A stretch of 11,331 nucleotides of DNA from JBMYRH01 sp049602155. Lineage in GTDB: Bacteria; Myxococcota_A; UBA9042; PHBI01; JBMYRH01. The stretch covers positions 1 through 11,331 of the forward strand of contig JBMYRH010000057.1 of NCBI GenBank assembly GCA_049602155.1, read 5' to 3'. Shown here piece after piece: positions 6,401 through 11,331 of this stretch (its first letter is position 1; the number at the start of each line of letters is the position of its first letter). The notes under the pieces are model-generated. The model was not told where the DNA came from and made no database searches. It was given only the letters and a program-made list of their open reading frames with translations. The position numbers and the translations under genes were made by a program.

Positions 6401-8737
6401 GCAGACACCCTGAATGACGCTGTGTTCGTCGTGCCAGATCCGACCCTCTTCTTTGTAGACCCCCCCGTGGTGTTCAACAGCCTGGACTTTATCGCGACGA
6501 TCTTTGTCTCGGGCGTCAACGGAGGTGACGTTCAGCGTGTCGCGCTCCGCGAGAGCGGCTCTGGGGACCCCTTCCAGGATGTAGACTTCACCTATGACCC
6601 AGCCGACGCGGACGAGGTAAGCACGACCATCCCAGCGGGGCTTGTCACAGAGGAGAGCTCAGCGAGCTTCGACGTTCTGCTCATCGACGCGCTGGGCTGC
6701 CCGACTGTCCTGAACGAGGGGGTCGTCCTGACGCGAGAGGTCACGGTCTCCATTGACGAGGTGAGGCTTCCCTTCGGCGGTGAGAACAGCGCGACCTCTA
6801 TCGCTCTGCTGAGCGACAATGACGAGTTCCTCAACCTCCCGCGGGTCTACCTCGTAGGCCCAGCAGAGGTGATTGAGCTGACGGCGACAGCCTTCGTCTC
6901 ACCCGGGCGCCTGACGACGATCGTCTCCAAGGGCCTGCCAGTCGGCAGCTACGACGTCGTCGTCATCAACCCAGACGGCAGCGTCGGCGTGAGTGAAGCT
7001 GACGCCTGCGAGCTCTGTGGCTTTCAAGTCAACACCTTGTCGCCTCCCTTGGTCGACACGGTCACCCCAGGCTCGGTCCCGAACAACCTCCAAACCTTGG
7101 AGGTACAGGGCTCAGGCTTTGAGGAGGGCGCAGGTGTGACCCTCTTCTGCGAAGGCCCAGACGGCGAGGCGCTGCCCCCCCAAGAGACAACAGTCCAGAG
7201 CGTCAGCGCCGAGATCATCGCGACGGATTTCGACGCGAGCGCCGTCACGCAGTACTCGTCTTGCGTCGTCCGAGTCACCAACCCAGACGAGAGCTTCGGA
7301 GAGTTCTCCGCTGTGGCGGTGACGAACTCAGCGGAGAACATCCTCTCACCGACCTCGACCGGCTTCGACCTGACGAGAGCGCGACGTGCGCCATCGGTCC
7401 AGTTGGCCGCGGTGAGTCGCTCGGCGCGTAACCTCTACGTGCTCGGCGGCGATGAGGGTGATAGCGCGAGCGCCTTGTCATCGATCGAGTTCGCGCCCCT
7501 CGATGAGTTCGGCAACGTCAGCGCACCCTTTGAGCTCCTCGATGACGCGCTGCCTGAGCCGAGGACGATGGGGGGCATAGAGCGGATAGGGCGATTCCTT
7601 TACCTCGTCGGGGGCCACGACGGCACGGCAGCGACAGCGAGCGTGCGACGCGCAGAGGTGCTCCAGCCTGAAGATGCACCCAACATTAGCGAGCTGAGCA
7701 TTCTCTTTGACCCGGTAGGGCTCGAGTCAGGGGTGTGGTTCTACCGCGTCAGCGCCGTCATGGCGGCTGACGATTCAGACAACCCGGGGGGAGAGACCTT
7801 GCCCTCAAGCGTTCAGCCCCTCTACGTCTCCCCGCTGATCCCAGACGCTGTGGTGGCGACCTTGAGCTGGGAGCCTGTCGCCGGAGCGAGCAGCTATCAC
7901 GTGTACCGAAGCTCAGAGCCCGACCAGGCGAGCGGCCAAGAACGTCGGATCGCCACCGTCCCGGCGACTGAGACCTCTTTGGTGGACAACGGGCTTGTGG
8001 CGGGCCCTGAGGCGCCGCGCGAGATAGGAGACCTTGGCACCTGGAGGGCTCTCCCCTCCCTCATCACAGCGCGCCAAGGGCTCGGCCTCACTGTGGCGCG
8101 AGATCCGGACCCCTCCGACCCCAATAGGCGTTACCTCTACGCCATCGGTGGGCGCTCCGAGACCGAGGTCCTTGGCGACTACGAGATGCTCGAGATCGAT
8201 ATTGAGCCTGATGGCAGCCAGAGCATTGGCACCTGGATCGCGGGTGGCACCTTCCTGGCCGGAGGGAGCAAACCTCATTCGCCGAGGTGGCAACTCTCGG
8301 CGGTGAGCGTCGATCGCTCCGTGGCGAGCGAGGTCGTCGGGTCGAACGTCTTCATCTATGCGGGATCGGGGCTCAAAGATAACGGCACCATCGCAAGTGA
8401 CGTTGGGGTCGCTCAGGTCGCGAGTGACGGCACGCTGAGTGGCTGGCTGGGCGCGCTCTCCAAGGGACCCGATGCGGCTGGCTACGGGATGGTGGCGGCC
8501 GCCAACCAGATCTTCGTCTTCGGAGGTGAGGGTGCAGCTCCCTCCACCGACTTCCTCTCCGGAAAGCTCATCAACGAGGGGGCATCGCTTCAGAACTTCA
8601 ACGCCCCCGGCGGCTCTGTTCTGCCCGTAGCCCGCTACCTGCCGGGGCTCGGGGTCGGGAGCGCTCGCATCTTCCTCGTCGGGGGCGAACCTGTGGGCGG
8701 GGGCGCGACATCTGCGGTGACCAGCACCTTATGGTGA
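3404..8737 (+). CDS. Giant DUF4215 / IPT-TIG / kelch lipoprotein
   Basis: Predicted secreted lipoprotein of 1777 residues. The signal peptide ends in lipobox LHGC with Cys23. Residues 29 to about 815 are 25 DUF4215 units, four cysteines each. About five Ig-like IPT/TIG-type domains follow at roughly 819-922, 924-1009, 1011-1109, 1112-1199 and 1214-1309; they contain typical G-x-GF and VTNP(D)/VINPD motifs. The C-terminus is a kelch-like propeller with six core strands ending in GG or AG: YVLGG near 1342, YLVGG near 1397, YAIGG near 1575, FIYAG near 1647, FVFGG near 1701 and FLVGG near 1754. Between strands two and three, at about 1429-1532, is a fibronectin-III-like insert with SWEPV and YHVYRS. 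No catalytic motif is visible. The likely role is an elongated surface protein for ligand or partner binding (inference). The gene overlaps gene 3 by 7 bases. The repeat part resembles gene 1, but the C-terminal modules are unrelated to gene 1's lectin domain. Confidence 0.9.
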   Translation: MKSARLASLVATLTLVASGLHGCADEVICGDGIVAGDEACDDGDDDDTNGCTTLCTLPVCGDGFHQPTMGEECDDGDPDDHDDCLSNCRLARCGDGVVSESEACDDANQNDHDACTAQCALAICGDGILWQGVEACDDANSDESDGCTSACALTSCGDGVVQSGEACDDGNQDNQDGCLNSCVLPRCGDGVLQLGVEACDDANQDDHDACTTSCVIATCGDGILRAGVEACDDGNQDESDGCTSACTLPSCGDGIVQAGEECDDGNANDQDACLSTCVSPSCGDGYLWLDQESCDDGNKDDHDACLSTCEFATCGDGVVQLGVELCDDGNDEDSDGCTSACTLPSCGDQVVQAGEECDDGNASDQDACLTSCTAARCGDGVLQVGVEACDDGNQDNHDTCTNQCALAVCGDGIVQAGVEACDAPDDDGATCTPECKAPTCGDGVVQPGEACDDGNASDHDACLTSCVLASCGDGVLQLGVEECDDGDADDHDACTTACLSAFCGDNIIQLGVEACDEGADGSDTCTAACHVATCGDGIVQAGEECDDGNASADDACLPSCLEARCGDGVVQAGVEACDDGDLDNNDPCTNSCALNVCGDGILLVGVEACDDASEGCSDACTLTSCGDGILQSGEGCDDGNLDDSDACLSTCIVASCGDGIVHDGVEACDDGNTSNADSCNVNCEPTSCGDGVVQAGEACDDANGDNTDACTNACLIATCGDGFVHDGVEQCDDGNQSDEDACTVGCKAAVCGDGLIHLGVEPCDDGNTVETDACLSSCAVASCGDGLIQAGVETCDDVNYDNTDGCLQSCASFDWCDSFVVSDIAPGASCSLAPADEVTLTALGRGFLTIEGSAATVSVNGIPTTASSPAGSCAAISGGLTEAQGCSELVVQLPPGLGLGDHVVTVTNPVTQVCTGSAVHTIGPPPQITTSEPPEACPGSVTLSVTGTGFGAGTTWTLGGIEASSSEIVEGVATLTFEGVPSGALGTSYPLTATNGAGCADTLNDAVFVVPDPTLFFVDPPVVFNSLDFIATIFVSGVNGGDVQRVALRESGSGDPFQDVDFTYDPADADEVSTTIPAGLVTEESSASFDVLLIDALGCPTVLNEGVVLTREVTVSIDEVRLPFGGENSATSIALLSDNDEFLNLPRVYLVGPAEVIELTATAFVSPGRLTTIVSKGLPVGSYDVVVINPDGSVGVSEADACELCGFQVNTLSPPLVDTVTPGSVPNNLQTLEVQGSGFEEGAGVTLFCEGPDGEALPPQETTVQSVSAEIIATDFDASAVTQYSSCVVRVTNPDESFGEFSAVAVTNSAENILSPTSTGFDLTRARRAPSVQLAAVSRSARNLYVLGGDEGDSASALSSIEFAPLDEFGNVSAPFELLDDALPEPRTMGGIERIGRFLYLVGGHDGTAATASVRRAEVLQPEDAPNISELSILFDPVGLESGVWFYRVSAVMAADDSDNPGGETLPSSVQPLYVSPLIPDAVVATLSWEPVAGASSYHVYRSSEPDQASGQERRIATVPATETSLVDNGLVAGPEAPREIGDLGTWRALPSLITARQGLGLTVARDPDPSDPNRRYLYAIGGRSETEVLGDYEMLEIDIEPDGSQSIGTWIAGGTFLAGGSKPHSPRWQLSAVSVDRSVASEVVGSNVFIYAGSGLKDNGTIASDVGVAQVASDGTLSGWLGALSKGPDAAGYGMVAAANQIFVFGGEGAAPSTDFLSGKLINEGASLQNFNAPGGSVLPVARYLPGLGVGSARIFLVGGEPVGGGATSAVTSTLW
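3486..5850 (+). repeat. 25-unit DUF4215 array with a three-unit higher-order repeat
   Basis: Units 5, 8, 11, 14, 17 and 20 are the short form, with GE rather than GVE before the second Cys, and mostly end their acidic loop in DDGN. Their first Cys codons are at 3869, 4154, 4439, 4721, 5003 and 5276, spaced 285, 285, 282, 282 and 273 bases. Units 7 and 10 are nearly identical around SDGCTSACTLPS, and unit 4 is close to them. The triplet pattern fades at both ends of the array. Cysteine is encoded by a mix of TGC and TGT, so the units are not fresh exact copies. Confidence 0.8.
5860..7330 (+). other. Row of IPT/TIG-like Ig-fold domains in gene 2
   Basis: Five segments of about 85-105 residues follow one another. 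They show the IPT/TIG pattern of a P..P start, a central G-x-GF or similar, and a late YxVxVxNPD-type strand. The second (near TGTGFGAGT) and fifth (near VQGSGFEEG) are the clearest. The third and fourth are diverged and assigned by position and length. IPT/TIG domains usually act as spacers or binding modules in extracellular proteins. Confidence 0.6.
7340..8731 (+). other. Kelch-like beta-propeller with FnIII-like insert in gene 2
   Basis: Six core kelch strands with the double-glycine turn are seen. Spacing between consecutive strands is 53-72 residues, except for one gap of about 178 residues that contains the fibronectin-III-like insert. The sixth strand lies close to the C-terminus, consistent with a closed six-bladed propeller. 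No copper-ligand set of galactose oxidase is apparent, so this is probably a binding propeller. Confidence 0.65.
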
Positions 8738-8843
8738 GCGCCCACGGAGTTACCCTCGCGCCTTGTGCAATCAGCTGCCTCTTCGTATTGTCGGCTGCGC
8801 TCATAGGGTGCAGTGATGCGGGCCGCCCCAGCCTCCTGATATT
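8731..8843 (+). pseudogene. 5' part of gene 3: lipoprotein signal peptide, out of frame with the body
   Basis: An ATG at 8731 overlaps the end of gene 2 (ATGGTGA) and opens a frame with a hydrophobic stretch and lipobox LIGC, Cys27, followed by Ser-Asp-Ala. Downstream this frame becomes arginine-rich and not protein-like. The credible sequence continues in the -1 frame, reading PPQPPDIVQIESD through GTG 8844. The -1 frame is closed upstream by TGA at 8814-8816, so the crossover lies after 8816, most likely in the GGG/CC/CCCC runs at 8820-8829. A one-base loss relative to the intact gene explains it. The n-region lacks Lys or Arg, which is a weak point. It could be an assembly error or a true mutation. 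Confidence 0.55.
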
Positions 8844-9977
8844 GTGCAGATCGAGAGCGACAGCGTGTTTGGTGAGGGTAACCTCACCGGAGATCTGGCT
8901 GGCGATGTGGACCAAAACCCTGACACTTCGCGCGTCAGCGTTCACCCCTGCGAAGGGGTGGGAGAAGCGCCAACACTCGAGGTGCTCTATACGACGCACT
9001 TTGCGCTCACCTCCCCTACCGGGTGCACCTTCGCAGGGTGTCACGGAGACGGGGTGCTGGCCTTCGACTCGCCTGCGAGTTTCCATGCCGCCACGGTGGG
9101 TGTACCCTCCGTCAGCACTCCAACCCTCCTCTTGATCGCCCCCGGTGAGCCCGACGATAGCCTCTTATATCGGCGCTTGGTCTCGAGTGAGGAGGGACCA
9201 CAGATGCCGATTGGGGGTCCCTTCCTCGATGCCCAGGGGCTCGAAGAGGTGAAGGCTTGGATCTGCGCCGGCGCACCGGCCCCTGCCACCGTCGGCCCTG
9301 AGCCAGGGTGCCCCGGCAGCACCAAGCGCTGCCGAAGCGATGGGCCCTGCCTGCCAGCAGACGCCTGTTGTGAGGACGCGGAGTGCGTGGCACCGGAGCG
9401 CTGCGGTGGCGGTGGTCAAGACAACGTGTGCGGCTGCACCCCGACGACCTGCCTTGCGATGGGCGCCACCTGCGGAGCCCTCGAAGACGGCTGTGGCGGC
9501 GAGCTGGACTGCGGCGGCTGCCTGGCCCCAGAGGTCTGTGGAGGCGCGGGCGACCCGCTGACCTGTGGCTGTCAGCCCTTGAGCTGCATGGACCTCGACG
9601 CGGCGTGCGGCCTAGTCGACGATGGCTGCGGGGAGACTTTGGATTGCGGTGTCTGCGCGGCCCCCGAGGTCTGCGGCGGTGGCGGCACGGCGAACCAATG
9701 CGGCTGCATCTCGGGCACCTGCGAGAGCCTGTCGCTGTCCTGCGGCGTCGCTGATGACGGCTGCGGAGAGACGCTAGATTGCGGAGCATGCCTCGCGCCA
9801 GAGACCTGCGGAGGCGGCGGCATCGCCGGTCAGTGCGGGTGCACACCGCTGAGCTGCCTGGGAAGCGACGTCGCCTGTGGCCCGATGGACAACGGTTGCG
9901 GGCAGGTGATCGACTGCGGAGGCTGCGTGTCACCGGAGGTTTGCGGCGATGACGCCCAGTGCGGCTGCGCGCTCTAG
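8844..9977 (+). CDS. Cysteine-rich protein with cytochrome-c-like segment (body of frameshifted lipoprotein gene 3)
   Basis: Open from GTG 8844 for 377 residues; no signal peptide is present in this frame. The native start is probably ATG 8731, with a frameshift between. Near the N-terminus is CTFAGCH (Cys61, Cys66, His67), a CXXXXCH variant of the heme c motif. It is followed by a PGEPDDSLLY segment, a QMP (Met121) and a WICAGA (Trp139). This order (CxxCH-like, pG.p..S.L, MP, WI..GA) is typical of cytochrome-c-like domains in myxobacterial and planctomycete secreted proteins. Whether heme is attached is unknown. Residues 196-377 are four repeats of 42-45 residues with eight cysteines each, pattern CGCxxxxC..CGxxDDGCGxxLDCGxC..PExCGGGG. 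Such repeats are often mislabelled by automatic pipelines as tryptophan synthase alpha, with which they have nothing in common. It is the last gene of the operon, and its role with genes 1 and 2 is unproven. Confidence 0.8.
   Translation: MQIESDSVFGEGNLTGDLAGDVDQNPDTSRVSVHPCEGVGEAPTLEVLYTTHFALTSPTGCTFAGCHGDGVLAFDSPASFHAATVGVPSVSTPTLLLIAPGEPDDSLLYRRLVSSEEGPQMPIGGPFLDAQGLEEVKAWICAGAPAPATVGPEPGCPGSTKRCRSDGPCLPADACCEDAECVAPERCGGGGQDNVCGCTPTTCLAMGATCGALEDGCGGELDCGGCLAPEVCGGAGDPLTCGCQPLSCMDLDAACGLVDDGCGETLDCGVCAAPEVCGGGGTANQCGCISGTCESLSLSCGVADDGCGETLDCGACLAPETCGGGGIAGQCGCTPLSCLGSDVACGPMDNGCGQVIDCGGCVSPEVCGDDAQCGCAL
9429..9974 (+). repeat. Four eight-cysteine repeats in gene 3
   Basis: There are three units of 45 residues and one of 42, followed by a final CGCAL. 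Within a unit the cysteines are at positions 1, 3, 8, 15, 22, 28, 31 and 37, and a DDGCG or similar precedes LDCG. A degenerate half unit ending in ERCGGGG stands before the first. The even cysteine number fits disulfide bonding outside the cytoplasm. Confidence 0.85.
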
Positions 9978-9988
9978 CCATCGCAACA

Positions 9989-10014
9989 GGTCGTCTCCCG
10001 AGGTCCCGACGACC
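9989..10014 (+). terminator. Possible terminator hairpin after the operon
   Basis: GGTCGTC (9989-9995) and GACGACC (10008-10014) are perfect seven-base arms around a 12-base loop, starting 12 bases after the stop of gene 3. There is no T-tract, so intrinsic termination is uncertain. It could be RNA structure protecting the 3' end, or chance. Confidence 0.3.
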
Positions 10015-10070
10015 GCCTCGTGTGCCACGCCCCGGTCGAATCGCGCCACACTATCCGCTGTGGTACAGCC

Positions 10071-10151
10071 GAGCTGCGCCCGAGAGATGATCGCGGCGTG
10101 GTTCTCCGGGTGGTTCATACCCGGGCTAGAGCGTTTGTTTTTCCTAGGGGC
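10071..10151 (+). repeat. Dispersed repeat, full copy (parts A and B)
   Basis: Bases 10097-10151 are identical to 1-55 (part B). Bases 10071-10094 match 10681-10704 with one mismatch in 24 (part A). This is the only place in the window where both parts are seen joined. The hairpin CCGGGT/ACCCGG is at 10106-10111 and 10119-10124. The copy lies between the operon and the next gene, and probably does not encode protein. The element may be mobilised by a RAYT-type transposase such as the remnant at 10850 (inference). Confidence 0.85.
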
Positions 10152-10193
10152 TCGTGCGATGCTCGCGTGTCCATCCCACTGGTAGGTATCGGC

Positions 10194-10670
10194 GTGCCCT
10201 TTCAAATCAAGCAGCTGCAGCAGGTCTTCAGTCAGCATCTCGAGGGGCGAGAGATCGTCGCCGTGCGATGGCCTGACGCCCCCACCGAGTCCTCTGATAT
10301 CGGGGGCTCTGGCTCTGCGATTTTCGTCCTCGATACCGGGAGCACCTTCACACTTTGGTGTGGCGTGAGTGGCGCCGATTATGACGAGTACGTGTCGCTC
10401 TCCGTCCAGAGCGAGGCTGCGGATTTCAACTACAAGGAGTGGGAAGCAAACCTCTCCCTGGTGGACCAGGCGGACTTCGAGCGCTCGCCTACGGCCCAAA
10501 ACCTCACCGATGAGGACGGGTGTCGCACATTGATTGGGCGGCGCATCGTGGCGTCAAAGCAGGGTGGACAGCGGATCGGCTTGGTCTTCCAAGATGGGGC
10601 CGAGGTGCGTTCCCTTGCCTACGACACGGGCTACGTCTTCATTCCCCCCTCAGGGGACGCGGGGGCCTAA
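10194..10670 (+). CDS. Small protein of unknown function
   Basis: A protein of about 158 residues that I do not recognise. It is soluble-looking, slightly acidic, with mixed hydrophobic and charged segments suggesting an alpha/beta fold, no signal peptide and no membrane segment. Third-position GC is high, as in the neighbouring genes, which supports coding. The start is uncertain. GTG 10194 is preceded by a GGTAGG-type site with suitable spacing, and GTG 10167 is an in-frame alternative. The open frame runs back to 10020, but that part reads through the dispersed repeat and is not credible as protein. The gene sits between the full repeat and the half repeat, and upstream of a transposase remnant, so it may be a passenger or recent neighbour of mobile DNA. 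There is no evident link to the lipoprotein operon. Confidence 0.65.
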   Translation: MPFQIKQLQQVFSQHLEGREIVAVRWPDAPTESSDIGGSGSAIFVLDTGSTFTLWCGVSGADYDEYVSLSVQSEAADFNYKEWEANLSLVDQADFERSPTAQNLTDEDGCRTLIGRRIVASKQGGQRIGLVFQDGAEVRSLAYDTGYVFIPPSGDAGA

Positions 10671-10680
10671 GGGGTCGCTT

Positions 10681-10704
10681 GAGTTGCGCCCGAGAGATGA
10701 TCGC
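10681..10704 (+). repeat. Half copy of the dispersed repeat (part A only)
   Basis: Twenty-four bases match 10071-10094 with one C/T difference, in direct orientation, 610 bases downstream. Part B, with the hairpin, is absent; the sequence turns into a C/A-rich run instead. This shows that the repeat is made of separable parts or that this copy is truncated. It lies between the unknown gene and the transposase remnant. Confidence 0.75.
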
Positions 10705-10836
10705 CCAAAACCCCCAACCCAGGGTCATAAAACAATCTGAAATCATTGACCTGAACTTCGCGCCCTGAAAATTGCACGACGCGCACGGCGTTGACCTCGT
10801 CATCACCCCTATGACGCCAGCCTTCCGCTGGCTCAT

Positions 10837-10842
10837 GGAGGA
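10837..10842 (+). promoter_or_regulatory. Ribosome binding site of the transposase remnant
   Basis: GGAGGA lies seven bases before the ATG at 10850. The longer in-frame start at 10772 has no comparable site, and its added residues do not resemble the family. Confidence 0.7.
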
Positions 10843-10849
10843 ACCTTGC

Positions 10850-11233
10850 ATGACCTGTCCCCGACGCGTCGTCCCCGGCACGACTTACCTTCTCACCCGT
10901 CGCTGCACGCAGCGTCGCTTCATGCTCGTCCCACGAGGTATCGTCCCCAAGCTCTTCGGCTATTGCGTGGCACTAGCTGCCGAGAGGCACGGCATACTGG
11001 TACACGCCATCACATGCATGTCGAACCACTGGCACGCGGTGGTGACCGACCCTCATGGCCGCATCCCTGAGTTCTCCCGTGACGTCCACAGCCTCAGCGC
11101 TCGTACACTCAACGCGCACCTCGGACGGTGGGAGGCCCTCTGGAGCTCGCAGCGCCTGAGCTTGGTCGAGCTCATCGACGCACCAATAGCCCCGACCCAG
11201 GGACGAATTCTGAACCCTCGTGTAGCAGGGTAA
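10850..11233 (+). CDS. Truncated REP-associated tyrosine transposase (RAYT-like, Y1 family)
   Basis: A 127-residue protein with the N-terminal part of the RAYT / Y1 transposase fold (IS200-like superfamily). PGTTYLLTRRCTQRRF lies near the start, AAERHGILVHA in the middle, and SNHWH supplies the metal-binding HxH pair (His60, His62), followed by VVTDPHG and a LNAHLGRWEALWSS stretch. Family similarity stops after LVELIDAP, close to 11180. The rest (about 16 residues) looks unrelated and ends at TAG/TAA-bounded sequence. The downstream helix with the NPV motif and the catalytic tyrosine is missing, so transposition activity is very unlikely. It was probably cut by a deletion or rearrangement. 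RAYT enzymes act on REP palindromes, and the hairpin repeats nearby are candidate substrates of this family (inference). Confidence 0.75.
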   Translation: MTCPRRVVPGTTYLLTRRCTQRRFMLVPRGIVPKLFGYCVALAAERHGILVHAITCMSNHWHAVVTDPHGRIPEFSRDVHSLSARTLNAHLGRWEALWSSQRLSLVELIDAPIAPTQGRILNPRVAG

Positions 11234-11331
11234 AGACCTCAGACCTTGCCACCGCCGGACACACCTCCCCCTACCCCCATCGTTGGGAGCCACATCACGC
11301 CGGGTTGTGCCAAAGGTGGATGAGGAACAGA
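11234..11331. other. Downstream end of window, no gene seen
   Basis: I find no continuation of the transposase in any + frame and no other convincing gene in these 98 bases. The sequence is C-rich, with CACCTCCCCCTACCCCCA-like runs. It may be the start of another intergenic region, or sequence brought in by the event that truncated the transposase. Confidence 0.4.

Noticed and set aside
9429..9974. Tryptophan synthase alpha chain
   Set aside because: This name is sometimes attached to such repeats, but there is no TIM barrel or catalytic residue, only an eight-cysteine repeat.
10020..10193. Upstream extension of the unknown gene
   Set aside because: It reads through the dispersed repeat, which also occurs where no such gene follows.
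9930..10499. Minus-strand open frame of 189 codons
   Set aside because: It overlaps the end of gene 3, the repeat and the better-supported plus-strand gene, and has no domain or start signal.
10071..10704. Integron cassette with attC sites
   Set aside because: The 610-base spacing of the A copies with one gene inside suggested it, but no RYYYAAC / GTTRRRY pairs are present and no integrase is seen.

Overview
The window is GC-rich, and its coding strand is almost entirely +. It looks like part of a Myxococcota (myxobacterial, former deltaproteobacterial) chromosome. The evidence is two very long lipoproteins made of the four-cysteine DUF4215 / myxobacterial disulfide repeat, an eight-cysteine repeat typical of the same group, and a fragment of the RAYT-like transposase subfamily common in these genomes. 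The species cannot be named from the sequence.

Layout. Positions 1-55 are one copy of a dispersed repeat, cut by the window edge. Positions 93-287 may hold a decayed coding remnant. Positions 288-608 are a gene-free leader with two adjacent hairpins. Positions 609-9977 are a tight three-gene unit. Gene 1 (609-3392) is a lipoprotein with 24 DUF4215 units and a C-terminal C-type lectin-like domain. Gene 2 (3404-8737) is a 1777-residue lipoprotein with 25 DUF4215 units, about five IPT/TIG-like Ig folds and a six-bladed kelch propeller interrupted by a fibronectin-III-like domain. Gene 3 (8731-9977) is a third predicted lipoprotein, with a cytochrome-c-like CXXXXCH segment and four eight-cysteine repeats. 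In this sequence its signal peptide is separated from the body by a one-base frameshift. After the operon come a full copy of the dispersed repeat (10071-10151), a small unknown gene (10194-10670), a half copy of the repeat (10681-10704) and a truncated RAYT-type transposase (10850-11233).

How the parts may work together (inference). Genes 1 and 2 are 11 bases apart, and genes 2 and 3 overlap by 7 bases, so translation is probably coupled. All three products carry a lipobox followed by Ala/Ser at +2 and an acidic residue at +3, and all are cysteine-rich. The simplest reading is a set of surface-anchored, disulfide-stiffened stalk proteins carrying different heads: lectin-like, kelch/Ig, and possible heme. 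They could form a recognition or adhesion complex on the outer membrane. No enzyme active site is evident.

The most notable structural signal is that the DUF4215 arrays are higher-order repeats. Gene 1 reads best as four blocks of six units (about 555-600 bp period). Gene 2 has a three-unit block repeated at 273-285 bp. The two paralogues therefore appear to have expanded by different block duplications.
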